This document shows positions 41,349-52,049 of a DNA stretch of 64,000 bases, one piece after another. The stretch lies in the NCBI RefSeq assembly GCF_020099395.1, contig NZ_CP083590.1, positions 1,302,001 to 1,366,000 on the forward strand, given 5' to 3'. Origin of the DNA: Streptomyces mobaraensis (GTDB lineage: Bacteria; Actinomycetota; Actinomycetes; Streptomycetales; Streptomycetaceae). Position 1 is the first letter of the stretch. Every line of letters starts with the position of its first letter. Position numbers and translations under genes: made by a program. The notes beneath the pieces were generated by a model that saw only the letters and a program-made list of their open reading frames with translations, ran no database searches and was not told the DNA's origin.

Positions 41349-42230
41349 CTAGGGGCGCCCGGCCGGACGGCGGCCCCAGGCCGAGATCAGCGGCGCGAGC
41401 GTCAGGTCGAGCTCGCCCGCGTCGACGGCGGCCAGGTGCGCGTCGATCTCGGCGGCGTCGCTCAGGCCGGCCGCGAGCAGTTCGCCGCGCACGTGCCGGA
41501 TGGTCGCCGCCTCCAGCCGGTCGCAGGCGCGCCCGCCGACAGGGAAGAAGCCCGACGCGGCCACGTCCACCAAGCCGGCTTCGCGCAGCGCCCGCGGCAG
41601 CGTCCGGCCGTAACGCAGGTCGGCGCCGCGGCGCGCCAGCAGCTCCCGGACGGCGTCGCGCAGCCGGTTGGCCCGCCGCTGCGCGGGGCCGCTGTCGTCC
41701 AGGCACGCCAGGGGCTGCAGAGCGGTGTCGGCGTCCTCGACCAGCAGCAGGCCGCCGGGCCGGAGCGCCGCCGCCATCGTGGCCAACACGCGTGCCCGGT
41801 CGGGGACATGGACCAGCACGAGCCGGGCGTGCACCAGGTCGAACGTGCCCGGTTCCGGGGGTGGATCCGCGGCGATGTCGTGCCGGCGCACCTCGTACCC
41901 GTCGCCCGCCTTCAGCCACGACGGATCGATGTCCGTGGCCAGCACGTACCCGGTCGGACCGACGGCCGCCGCGAGCGCCTCCGGGATGCCCGGGCCGCCG
42001 GCCCCCACTTCCCAGCAGCGCGCGCCGGCCCCGATCCCCAGCCGGTCGAAGTGCCCGCGCGTCACGCCGTCGAACAGCTCGGCCATCCAGACGAACCGCT
42101 CACCCGCCTCGGCGCGCGCGTTGTCCAGCAGGTACCCGCGGGCGGGAACGGGCTCCCCGCCCGGCGCGGTGGTCCCGCCCGTCGGGTCCGGTCGGGCGCC
42201 GGCGTGCGGTGGGCGGGGCGAGGACGTCAT
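41349..42230 (-). CDS. SAM-dependent methyltransferase
   Basis: A 293-residue methyltransferase. Motif I is CWEVGAGGPGIPEALA near residue 75; LATDIDPSWL and VRRHDIAADPPPEPGTFDLVHARLVLVHV follow in normal order; GGLLLVEDADT is motif III-like. It belongs to the group of Streptomyces methyltransferases with an N-terminal ARAEAGERFVWMAELFDG helix; substrate unknown. The ATG at 42230 opens an N-terminus rich in Pro/Gly. It is downstream of the PPTase gene on the same strand but separated by 244 bp with repeats. Confidence 0.85.
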   Translation of the reverse strand: MTSSPRPPHAGARPDPTGGTTAPGGEPVPARGYLLDNARAEAGERFVWMAELFDGVTRGHFDRLGIGAGARCWEVGAGGPGIPEALAAAVGPTGYVLATDIDPSWLKAGDGYEVRRHDIAADPPPEPGTFDLVHARLVLVHVPDRARVLATMAAALRPGGLLLVEDADTALQPLACLDDSGPAQRRANRLRDAVRELLARRGADLRYGRTLPRALREAGLVDVAASGFFPVGGRACDRLEAATIRHVRGELLAAGLSDAAEIDAHLAAVDAGELDLTLAPLISAWGRRPAGRP

Positions 42231-42404
42231 GGCTCCATGGTCGTCCTTCCCCGGCCACAGGCGCCACGACGGCGGGAGAGGGATGTCTCACACCGCCGGC
42301 GAAGCCCGCGCGTCCTCCGGCGTGGTGCGGACGGCGACGCACGGGAAGGGGTGTGGGTCGTCGGTCTCAGCGGCCCGCGCCCAGGGGCGGGATCCGTCAA
42401 AGTC

Positions 42405-42474
42405 GGCCGGGCGGCCGGGAGGCCGGGCGGCCGGGCGGGCAGGAGGGCAGGAGGGCAGGAGGCCGGGCGGCCGG
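42405..42474. repeat. GGCCGGGC/GGGCAGGA tandem repeats
   Basis: About 70 bp of short tandem repeats (ggccgggcg and gggcaggag units) immediately downstream of the PPTase stop. Probably slippage-prone non-coding DNA. Confidence 0.75.
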
Positions 42475-43470
42475 CTAGGACGGGTTCGGCCTCGTACCGG
42501 ATGTCTTCGTGGACGGTCTCCCGTCCGCGAGGGCCACCGCCGCCGTGTACCCCGGGGCCGCCTCGACGTCGGCCAGGGTCCAGCCAGGTGGTGAGGCGGG
42601 TCGCGGACCGCAGCCCACGTACGTCACCGACAGCCGCTCCGCGAGGCCGGTGCCCGTTCCCTTGAGGTACGCCTCCTTGCGCGTCCAGCAGCGGGAGAAG
42701 GCCGTCGTCCGGTCGGCGGGCGGGAGGGCCTCCAGTTCGGCCACCTCCCGGGGGTGCAGCGAACGGCCGACGCTGTCGACCACCGACGCCTGCTGCACCT
42801 CCTCCACGTCCGCCCCGACCGGCGCGTCCGCGAAGGCGAGGAGCGCCAGGTCGCCGGCGTGGGAGAGGTTGAAGTGCAGCGGCGCGCCGGCCGCCGCCGG
42901 ACGGCCGTGCGGGGCGCCGCAGCAGGGACAGGGTTCCCGGACCAGCTCGACGGCCTCCGGCGCCACGCCGAGGTACGCGCCGAGCAGCCGGCGCAGGGCG
43001 AGGTGCGCGGCGACGTAGCGGTCGCGGTGCAGGTCCCGGACGAAGGAGGCGGCGCGGGCGCGTTCGTTCGCGTCCAGGACCGCCTCGTACTCCTCGCGGG
43101 GGGTCGGGCGGTCCCCGTCCGGCATGCGCAGCAGCCAGAGGGCGGGGGCGCCCGCGGCCGCTCCCGGGGCCCAGGGGGCGGGAAGCGGGTCGTGGCCCAG
43201 GATGCGGGGGCGGAGGGGCGGCGTGCTCGGCTCTTGCCGCGCCGCGGGGGACGGGGGTGGGGGTGGGGGTGGCGTTGCCGGCTCGGCGGGAGGGCCGGGG
43301 GTGCGGGACGCGTCGGCCGCATGGGAGGGGTTGGGGCTGCCGGACGCACCGGATGCGCCGGTAGGAGCGAACGCGCCGGTGGTATCCGACGGCCTGGGCG
43401 CACTCGCCGCGTCGGACGTACCCGGTGTGCTGGGCAAGGGCCTCTCCCCGTCGTCTCTCGTCCCCGTCAT
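42475..43470 (-). CDS. Sfp-type 4'-phosphopantetheinyl transferase
   Basis: A 331-residue PPTase that adds the phosphopantetheine arm to carrier proteins. The Mg-binding GADVEEV is near residue 215 and FSRCWTRKEAYLKGTGTG near 255. CPCCGAPHGRP adds a Cys pair before LHFNLSHAGDLALLAF. An unusually long Pro/Ala/Thr-rich N-terminal extension (about 100 residues) precedes the enzyme; the true start may be further in, but no better one is visible. It is the last gene of the siderophore-type operon, so its likely partner is a carrier protein for dihydroxybenzoate or elsewhere in the genome. Confidence 0.88.
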   Translation of the reverse strand: MTGTRDDGERPLPSTPGTSDAASAPRPSDTTGAFAPTGASGASGSPNPSHAADASRTPGPPAEPATPPPPPPPSPAARQEPSTPPLRPRILGHDPLPAPWAPGAAAGAPALWLLRMPDGDRPTPREEYEAVLDANERARAASFVRDLHRDRYVAAHLALRRLLGAYLGVAPEAVELVREPCPCCGAPHGRPAAAGAPLHFNLSHAGDLALLAFADAPVGADVEEVQQASVVDSVGRSLHPREVAELEALPPADRTTAFSRCWTRKEAYLKGTGTGLAERLSVTYVGCGPRPASPPGWTLADVEAAPGYTAAVALADGRPSTKTSGTRPNPS

Positions 43471-43564
43471 GGCTCCCCGTCTCCGGGCGGGCCAGCGTAC
43501 CCGTGTCCCGTCCGACCGGCCTCGGCGGCGGCATCCGCCGAGGCCGGAACGTGTGGCCGGCCGG

Positions 43565-46500
43565 TCATCCGGCCGGCGGCCCGCCGGCCGGCGCCTCGCC
43601 GCCCGGGCCGTGCGCGCCGAGGAGTTCGACGCCGCCGTCCGCGTGCCGCCGGGCCCTGCGGCCCGTACGGTACATCCGCGTTCCGGGCGGCCCGTATGGG
43701 TCGGCCGGGAAACGGCCGGCGGTACGGGCCGGGTGGCCGGCGTACCCGGTGGCGAGCGGGGCCCCCGCGACGTACAACTCGCCCGGGGCGCCCGGCGGAC
43801 AGGGCCGGAGCGCCGGGTCGAGGACGTGGAGGCGCGCGTTCCAAACGGGCCGGACGGTTCCGGGCGGCGTGGCCCCCTCCGGCGTACAGGTGCGGTGCGC
43901 CACCGTGGCCGCCTCCGGCGGACCGAAGTGGTGGTGCAGGGCGGTGTGCGGCAGCGCGTGGTGGAACCGGTCGACGGTCGCCCGGTCCGGCGGTTCCCCG
44001 CCGGTCAGGACGTGCCGCAACCGCCCGCACTCCCCCGCCTCCGGCGTGCCCAGGAAGCGCCGGAGGGCGTCGGCGTCGAAGCGGGCGACGGTGACGTCGA
44101 GTTCGCGTATGCGACGCGCCATCGACGCGCCCGGCTCGGCGGCCTCACCGGGCCGGCCGCGTCCGGCGCTCGCACCGGCCTCCGGCGCGGCGAGGACGAG
44201 CGTCGCCCCTTCGCGGAGGGGCCAGAGCAGCTCCACCGCCAAGGTGTCCGGCGTGAGCGGGCCTTGGAGGAGGACGCGGTCGGCGGGTGTGAGGGGGTGG
44301 TGGTGCTGGAGCCAGCGCAGGCGGTTGTCGAGGGTGGAGTGGGGGACGACGGCGGTGTGGGGCTGGTTGGGGGTCGTGGTAGGGGCATGAGTGGGGGCGA
44401 GGCGGGTGGCGTAGGCCGGGTGGTGGGGGGTCAGGGCGCGGGCCGGGTCGACGGGCGGGTGGGCCGCGAGGAGGGCCGGGAGGGCGGGGTCGTCCATCAG
44501 GACGGTCCGGGCGCTTCCGGCGGGCGGGGTAAGCCGGGCGGGCTGGACGGATTGGGCGAGCCGGGCGGATTGAGCGGCCGCGGTCGTCAGGACGCAGACG
44601 GGTGCGAGCTGCTCGCGGTACGGAGCGGCGGTACCCGGGCCGCCTTCGTGTAGGCCGCCATCGGGCAAGCCGCCCTCACGCAGACCGTCATCAGGCGAGT
44701 CGCCTGCGCGCAGGCTGTCATCAGGCCAACGGCCTTTACCCAGACCGTCATCAGGCGAGCCGCCTCCGCACAGGCCGCCAGCGGACCAGCTACCTCCGCG
44801 CGGACCGCCATCGGGCAAGCCGCCCTCACGCAGCCCGCCGTCACGCGCGTCGCCACCATGCGGGCCGCCCCCGCGTTCCTCGCCCACCCGCAGGCCGTCC
44901 GCGTGCAGCCGCTCCCCCGCCCCCGTGAACAAGCACGCGCCGCCCGCCTTCAGGACGGCGAGCAGGGCCACCACCCTCGCGGTCGACCAGGGCAGGTCGA
45001 CGGCGGCGAAGGTGCCGGGGCGGACGCCCAGGGTCGTGAGGTGGCGGGCCAGGCGGTTGGCGCGGGCGTTGAGCTGGGCGTAGGTCAGGTGCTCGTCGCC
45101 GACCACCAGGGCGGTCGCCCCGGGGGTCCGGGCGGCGCGGGACTCGAAGGGGCCGATCGCCGTCGTGGGCGGGACGGCGACGGTCGTGTCATTGCCTTCG
45201 CGAAGGGCTCGTTCGTGTTCCTCGTCAGGGACGAGGGACACGGCGGAGAGCGGTGCGTGGGGGTCGAGGGCCGGGAGGCGGGTCAGCAGGTTGTGGAGTG
45301 GGTGCCGCGGTCCGGTCGGCCCGGGCGCGGGCGGGTGGCCGGCCCCTGCGTCCCCCGTGCCCCATGTGTCCACTTGGAGGCCCCCGTCCGTCGTCCCGGT
45401 GAAGTGGGAGGCCACGGCGGCCTCTTCGCCGGAGGCGTCGGGCACGAGCGGGTGGAGCGTGGAGGGCGCCCCCGCGAAGGTGATCGGCTCCTCCGCCGGA
45501 GCGACGTCGACCAGCGGTGCGGCGAGCGCCGGGTGTCCGGCCGGGAGGCCGAGGTCGCGGCGGAGGTCGGCGCGGCGGTAGCGCTGGTGGGCGCGGGCCT
45601 CGCGGACGGCGTCGTCGGCCTGCCGGACCAGGCCGGCGAGGGTCGCGTCGGGGGTGACCGCGAGCCGCAGTGGAACCGTGTTCCGTACGTTCCCGGGCAC
45701 GCGCAGCGCCGCCGGTCCCGTACGTCCGGGCAGCGGCAGGCCGAGTACGACGTCCCGGCGCCCGGTGGCGCGGCACAGGTGCAGGGCCTGGGCGGCAAGG
45801 AGCAGCCCGGTCCGGGAACCGCGGACGGACGCGGCGAGTTCGCGCAGCCCGGCCGTGGTCTCGGGGTCGAGGTGGAAGGTGTTCGGGGTGAGGCGGCCGT
45901 GAGCGTTCGTGAGGCCGTCCGGCCCCTCCCCCGTGGTCAGGTGCGCGAGGCGGTTCCGCCAGTACGCGCGGTCCCGTTCGCGGGCGGACGAGGCGCGGTA
46001 GGCCGCGTCCTCGGCGACGAGGTCCGCGAGCCGGCCGAACGGACTCGGGCCCGGGTCCTCGCCGGCCGCCAAGGCCGTGTACACCTCGGCCACCCGGCGG
46101 TCCACCAGCCGGTGCCCGTGCGCGTCGAGCAGGACCCCGTGCACCCGCCGGTACCAGAGCCAGCGCCGGTCGCCGACCCGGAACAGCGCGTACGCGAACA
46201 GCGGGCCGCCCGCCGGGCCGAACGGCCGGCCGAGGTCCGCGCGCATCCACGTCAGCGCGGTGCGGACCGCTTCCGGGTCCCCGCTTCCGTCTCCCCCGCC
46301 GGCCTCCTCCATCCCCTCCGTCGCGTGCAAGTCCGCGGCGCACAGCGGGAATCCGTGGCCCGGCGGCTCGATCGCGATCGGACGCTGGCGGGGGCCGTCG
46401 GGGGTGTCGACGACGCGCATCCGCAACGCGTCCGCCTCACCGACCGTGCGGTGCAGCGCCTCCGCGAACAGGACCGGGTCGAGCGGCCCGTGGATCTCCC

Positions 46501-46780
46501 GGTACGCGGCGGTGGCCGGCGCCGCGCCGCCCGGGTCGCGGGCCTGCCGGGACCACAGCTCGCGCTGGGCCGACGTCAGCCGGAGGCCCTGCGGCGACGC
46601 GGCTGTCTCCCGGGCGTTCTCCCGGGCGTTCTCCCGGGTGTTCTCTCTGGCGAGGGGGCGCGGGAGCGGGAACCGGTCGAGGGCCCGTACGGTCACCGTC
46701 GCGCTCCCGCCGTCGGCGCGGGAACCGCCGGTAGCGGCCCGCCGCGGTCGCCACGGCCCGGCCGCCGGGGGCGGGAGCAC
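43565..46780 (-). CDS. Degenerate NRPS (condensation + adenylation), no carrier domain
   Basis: A 1071-residue protein. The condensation domain (residues 60-500) has RLTSAQRELWSRQ but HGVLLDA in place of HHxxxDG, losing the catalytic second His. The adenylation domain (540-1070) begins LTYAQLNARANRLARHL. It then carries an 80-residue Gly/Asp repeat (GGLPDGG, DSPDDGLR units) and lacks the YTSGSTG loop (APTTTPNQPHTAVVPHS instead). The later motif is MYRTGRRARRHADG, with Arg for the Asp of YRTGD. No peptidyl carrier or thioesterase follows. The frame is intact and codon bias normal, but catalysis is unlikely. It lies in the DHB operon. Confidence 0.83.
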   Translation of the reverse strand: MLPPPAAGPWRPRRAATGGSRADGGSATVTVRALDRFPLPRPLARENTRENARENARETAASPQGLRLTSAQRELWSRQARDPGGAAPATAAYREIHGPLDPVLFAEALHRTVGEADALRMRVVDTPDGPRQRPIAIEPPGHGFPLCAADLHATEGMEEAGGGDGSGDPEAVRTALTWMRADLGRPFGPAGGPLFAYALFRVGDRRWLWYRRVHGVLLDAHGHRLVDRRVAEVYTALAAGEDPGPSPFGRLADLVAEDAAYRASSARERDRAYWRNRLAHLTTGEGPDGLTNAHGRLTPNTFHLDPETTAGLRELAASVRGSRTGLLLAAQALHLCRATGRRDVVLGLPLPGRTGPAALRVPGNVRNTVPLRLAVTPDATLAGLVRQADDAVREARAHQRYRRADLRRDLGLPAGHPALAAPLVDVAPAEEPITFAGAPSTLHPLVPDASGEEAAVASHFTGTTDGGLQVDTWGTGDAGAGHPPAPGPTGPRHPLHNLLTRLPALDPHAPLSAVSLVPDEEHERALREGNDTTVAVPPTTAIGPFESRAARTPGATALVVGDEHLTYAQLNARANRLARHLTTLGVRPGTFAAVDLPWSTARVVALLAVLKAGGACLFTGAGERLHADGLRVGEERGGGPHGGDARDGGLREGGLPDGGPRGGSWSAGGLCGGGSPDDGLGKGRWPDDSLRAGDSPDDGLREGGLPDGGLHEGGPGTAAPYREQLAPVCVLTTAAAQSARLAQSVQPARLTPPAGSARTVLMDDPALPALLAAHPPVDPARALTPHHPAYATRLAPTHAPTTTPNQPHTAVVPHSTLDNRLRWLQHHHPLTPADRVLLQGPLTPDTLAVELLWPLREGATLVLAAPEAGASAGRGRPGEAAEPGASMARRIRELDVTVARFDADALRRFLGTPEAGECGRLRHVLTGGEPPDRATVDRFHHALPHTALHHHFGPPEAATVAHRTCTPEGATPPGTVRPVWNARLHVLDPALRPCPPGAPGELYVAGAPLATGYAGHPARTAGRFPADPYGPPGTRMYRTGRRARRHADGGVELLGAHGPGGEAPAGGPPAG

Positions 46781-46805
46781 CGGTCTCGGTTCGGGGACAT
46801 GGCCG

Positions 46806-47447
46806 TCAGTTCCCCTCGGCGCCCGTCAGGATCCGGTCGGTCGTGGTGACGACGGCGCACTTGGCGGCGGCCCAGCGGAGGGCCATGGCGTGGTCCTCGG
46901 CCGAGAAGTCGGCCACGGCGTCCGCGACGACGAACGGCCGGATGTCGCGCATCCACGCGTCGCAGGCCGTCATCATGACGCCGATGTGCGCGTAGACGCC
47001 GACGATGACGAGCTGGTCGCGGCCCTGCCCGGCCATCCGCTCGGCCAGGTCGGAGCGGACGAACGCGCTGTACTTCCACTTGGTGAGGACGGTGTCCCCG
47101 GCGTCGGGCGCCACCGCTTCGGCGATCGCCTCCGCGTGCCCGTCGGCGGGCAGCCCGGGCCCCCAGAAGTCCTGCTGGAGACCGCGCTCGGCGGGGCTCT
47201 GCCCGCCGGGCTGCGCCGAGTAGACGACCGGGATGCCGAGCCGTGCGCACTCCTTCTTCAACCGGCCGACGTTCGCGAGCAGTTCGGTCACCGGCGAGGC
47301 GCCGGCGGTGAAGGCGCCGAGGAAGTAGTTCTGGAGGTCGTGGACGAGCAGGACCGCGCGGTCCGGGTCGACGGTCCAGTCGACCTTGTTCGCCGGGAGG
47401 TCGGCCTCGGCGGGCATGGGGTAGGGGGTGATGGCGGGGAGCGCCAT
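46806..47447 (-). CDS. dhbB: Isochorismatase, carrier domain absent
   Basis: A 213-residue isochorismatase that hydrolyses isochorismate to 2,3-dihydro-2,3-dihydroxybenzoate. AVLLVHDLQNYFLGAF carries the catalytic Asp near residue 40, TVLTKWKYSAFVRSDL the Lys, and LVIVGVYAHIGVMMTACDAW the region of the nucleophile-type loop, with FVVADAVADFSAEDH after it. EntB/DhbB proteins are about 285 residues with a C-terminal aryl carrier domain; this one ends after the hydrolase domain. The ATG at 47447 follows AAAGG; the upstream TTG at 47465 is rejected. It is followed by the NRPS after 26 bp. Confidence 0.9.
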   Translation of the reverse strand: MALPAITPYPMPAEADLPANKVDWTVDPDRAVLLVHDLQNYFLGAFTAGASPVTELLANVGRLKKECARLGIPVVYSAQPGGQSPAERGLQQDFWGPGLPADGHAEAIAEAVAPDAGDTVLTKWKYSAFVRSDLAERMAGQGRDQLVIVGVYAHIGVMMTACDAWMRDIRPFVVADAVADFSAEDHAMALRWAAAKCAVVTTTDRILTGAEGN

Positions 47448-47469
47448 GGTGCGGTGGCCTTTCAATGAA

Positions 47470-47497
47470 GTGGGGTGGGGTGGGGTGGGGTGGGGTG
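47470..47497. repeat. (GTGGG) microsatellite upstream of dhbB
   Basis: A run of about five gtggg/tgggg units lies just before the dhbB start, within the 185-bp dhbE-dhbB spacer. It could change length by slippage and alter translation, or be neutral. Confidence 0.75.
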
Positions 47498-47631
47498 CGG
47501 GCGGCTCACGCCGCGCTGTCGCTGCTGTGCTTGCTCGTTACTGCTCGCGGTTGCCACGGCCGGCACCGACCGGCACCGACCGGCTCCGGACGGTGCCGGG
47601 TGCGCGTGACGTCAGGTACGGCGCGCCTCCC

Positions 47632-49337
<1,706 letters not shown>

Positions 49338-49341
<4 letters not shown>

Positions 49342-50693
49342 TGGTCAACTCCCACTGCCTGCAAGAACGTACGGAACTTGGCGCCCGTCTCGGCGGTCTC
49401 CGCCTGCGGGTCCGACTGCTCGACCACGCCCGCCCCGGCGTACAGCCGCAGCCGGCGGGCGGCCGGTTCGGCCTCGGCGCAGCGGATGGTGACGACCCAT
49501 TCGCCGTCGCCGTCGGCGTCGCCCCAGCCGACCATTCCGGTGTACGCGCCGCGGTCGAACGGTTCGAGTTCCCCGATGACGCGGCGGGCGGTGTCGGTCG
49601 GGGTGCCGCAGACGGCGGGGGTGGGGTGGAGGGCGCAGGCCAGTTCCAGCGCGGAGACGGCCGGGTCGGCCGGTTCGGCCCGGATGGTGGTGGAGAGGTG
49701 CCACATGGCGGCCGTGCGCAGGAGGGTGGGGCGGTCGGGGACGTCGAGGGAGCGGCAGTACGGGGCGAGCGCGTCGCGGATCGCGTCGACGACCATGGCG
49801 TGCTCGTGCAGGTCCTTCTCGGACTCCAGCAGGGCCGCCGCCCGGCGGACGTCCTCGGCCAGGTCGGCGCTGCGCGGCGTCGAACCGGCGAGGGGGTTGG
49901 TGACGATCCGCCCGCCCCGCTTGGAGACGAGCAGTTCGGGGCTGGCGCCGAGCAGCGTCCGGCCGGGCCCTGAGGGGACAGCGAAGGTGTAGCCCGTGGG
50001 GTCGCGGCGGGCGAGGCGGTCGAGCAGCGCGGGGAGGTCGAGGTCGCGGGAGGAGGTGAGGCGGAGGGTGCGGGAGAGGACGACCTTGCCGAACTCCCCG
50101 TTCTTCATCCGGCGCACCGCCTCGGCGACGGCCGCCGCGTAGCCGGCCGGCGCGGGCTCCGGGCGGACGTCCCACTCGGCGGCGGGCGGGGGCACGGCGG
50201 GGAGCGCCATGAGCGGGTCGGCGGCCGGCGACGGAGCGGTGCGGACGGTCTCCGGGACGGCGAGGGCGGCCGGGGCGCTCCGGTCGAAGGGCACCGCCCC
50301 GATGACGAGGGGCGCGGGGTGGCCCGCGCGCCGCTGCGCCTCCAGGGTCGCGGTGACGCGCCGGGCCAACGGGCCGTCGCCGTGCGGGACTTCGGCGCGC
50401 ACGCCGTGGGCGAGGAGGGTGCGGGTGGGCGAGGCGAAGAAGCGGGTGTCGTGGGGGTCGTAGGCGTGGAGGAGTTCCGTCGCGGCGCCGACGGCTTCGA
50501 GGGCGTCCCGCCGGTCCGCGGTGTCGTGCGTCGGGCCCTCCGGGGACGGTGAGGGGGGCCGCGAAGGGGACGGTGAAGGGGACGGCGGGGACGACACCGG
50601 TGTCGCCGGTGACGCGGATATCGCGCCGGTGGCGCCGTTCCGGCCGGCGGGCTCGTTCGGCGGCGGGGCGGTGACGTGCTGAACCGTGGTCAC
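49338..50693 (-). CDS. dhbC: Isochorismate synthase
   Basis: A 451-residue enzyme of the chorismate-binding family. The C-terminal catalytic part is easily recognised: [54 protein letters not shown], then [17 protein letters not shown] and [20 protein letters not shown]. It converts chorismate to isochorismate, the first step to dihydroxybenzoate. The N-terminus has a Pro/Ser-rich extension. The GTG at 50693 is chosen; no strong ribosome-binding site is seen. The 288-bp gap to dhbA is GC-rich and holds no gene. Confidence 0.93.
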
Positions 50694-50981
50694 CTACTGC
50701 TCCGTTCCTCCGGCGGGGGTGGACGCCGGGCGTGGGGTGGGGTGGGGGGGCCGGCCTGGAGGGGCGGACGGGAGGGGCGGAAGAGGTTGCGGAGGCCGGG
50801 AGGGGCCCGAGCGCCGGAAGGGCAGCGGCGGGGCGCGGGACTTGACCGCTCCACGGGACCGCCGGGGGGGTGGCGGGGGACGGCGGGCGACCGCGGGGGC
50901 AACAGGGCACAGCGGGGCCGACGGCCGCACCGGCGGAAGGCCCGTCGCCTCTCCACACCCGCCGCCGACGGAAACGTTCCG

Positions 50982-51761
50982 TCAGGCGCGCAGCGTCGCG
51001 CCGCCGTCCACGTACAGGTCGTGCATGGTGATGTGCCGGGCGCGGTCCGAGACGAGGAAGACGACGGCGTCGGCGATGTCCGAGGGTTCGGCGATCCGGC
51101 CGAGGGGGATGCCGACGCGGTACGTGCCGGGGTCGCCGTCGACGACGCGGGCGGGCGCCTCGTCGTCCGCCCACAGCGCCCGTTGCATCGCGGTGTCGGT
51201 GGAGCCGGGGGACACGACGTTGCAGCGCACGCCGCTACGGCCGAGTTCGAGGCCCAGACATTTGGTGAACATGGTCGCCGCCGCCTTGGACGCGGCGTAG
51301 GCGGCCATGCCGGTCCGGGGGACGCCCGCCGCGTTGGAGCCGACCGTCACGACGCAGCCGGTGCCGCGCGCGGCCATCCGGCGGGCGGCGGCGCGGGAGG
51401 CGACGAAGACGCCGGTGGTGTTGACGGCGAACGTACGGTCCCAGACCTCGTCGGTGAGCGCGACGACGGGGGAAGGGTGAAGGACCCCGGCCACGTTGAC
51501 GAGGATGCCGAGCGGGCCGACGGACATCTCGACCTCCTCGACGACGGCCTCGACGGCCGCGGCGTCCGACACGTCGGCGGTGTGGGCGGTGACCCGCTCC
51601 GGCCCGTACTCCGCCGCCAGTTTCCCGATGCCGTCGGGCACCGCGTCGAGGGCCGCGACCCGGGCTCCCCGGGCGACGAGGGCCCGGACCACGGCCTCGC
51701 CTATGCCCTGTCCGGCGCCGGTGACCAGCGCGACGCGGCCGGAGAGTTCAGTGTGCTCCAC
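50982..51761 (-). CDS. dhbA: 2,3-dihydro-2,3-dihydroxybenzoate dehydrogenase
   Basis: A 259-residue short-chain dehydrogenase: the nucleotide loop [19 protein letters not shown] near residue 15, [20 protein letters not shown], then [24 protein letters not shown] with the Tyr-x3-Lys pair. It oxidises the product of isochorismatase to 2,3-dihydroxybenzoate using NAD. It starts at the GTG at 51761, which has GGGGGAA at good spacing; an ATG at 51779 is an alternative but lacks one. First gene of the operon and immediately downstream of the iron box. Confidence 0.92.
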   Translation of the reverse strand: MEHTELSGRVALVTGAGQGIGEAVVRALVARGARVAALDAVPDGIGKLAAEYGPERVTAHTADVSDAAAVEAVVEEVEMSVGPLGILVNVAGVLHPSPVVALTDEVWDRTFAVNTTGVFVASRAAARRMAARGTGCVVTVGSNAAGVPRTGMAAYAASKAAATMFTKCLGLELGRSGVRCNVVSPGSTDTAMQRALWADDEAPARVVDGDPGTYRVGIPLGRIAEPSDIADAVVFLVSDRARHITMHDLYVDGGATLRA

Positions 51762-51789
51762 GACGGGTTCCCCCACCATCCAGTTCGAA

Positions 51790-51808
51790 TAAGGTAAGGC
51801 TTACCTTA
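51790..51808 (-). promoter_or_regulatory. Iron box (DmdR1/IdeR/DtxR operator)
   Basis: TAAGGTAAG-G-CTTACCTTA, a perfect 19-bp palindrome very close to the actinobacterial iron box, lies 28 bp before dhbA. It implies repression of the whole dhb operon by a DtxR-family protein when iron is plentiful. Confidence 0.93.
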
Positions 51809-52049
51809 CATGAGCTGCTGGTCTGGGGGAATCACCGCTACCGCACGTCCGTCCTTCCCCTTCGATTCCCCGGGCGGATGAAGAACGGCCTGAAGTTCGG
51901 GTCGGCGTCAGGATGAGCGGCCGGGCAAACGTCCGGATGAACTCCGCGCGACGGGCCGAGGCGACCTCCGCCTCGGCCCGACCACGACTGAGCCCCACCG
52001 GGACCCGGACCCGGATGCCGCCCCGGCCTCGACCGGCCCCCGCCCCCCG

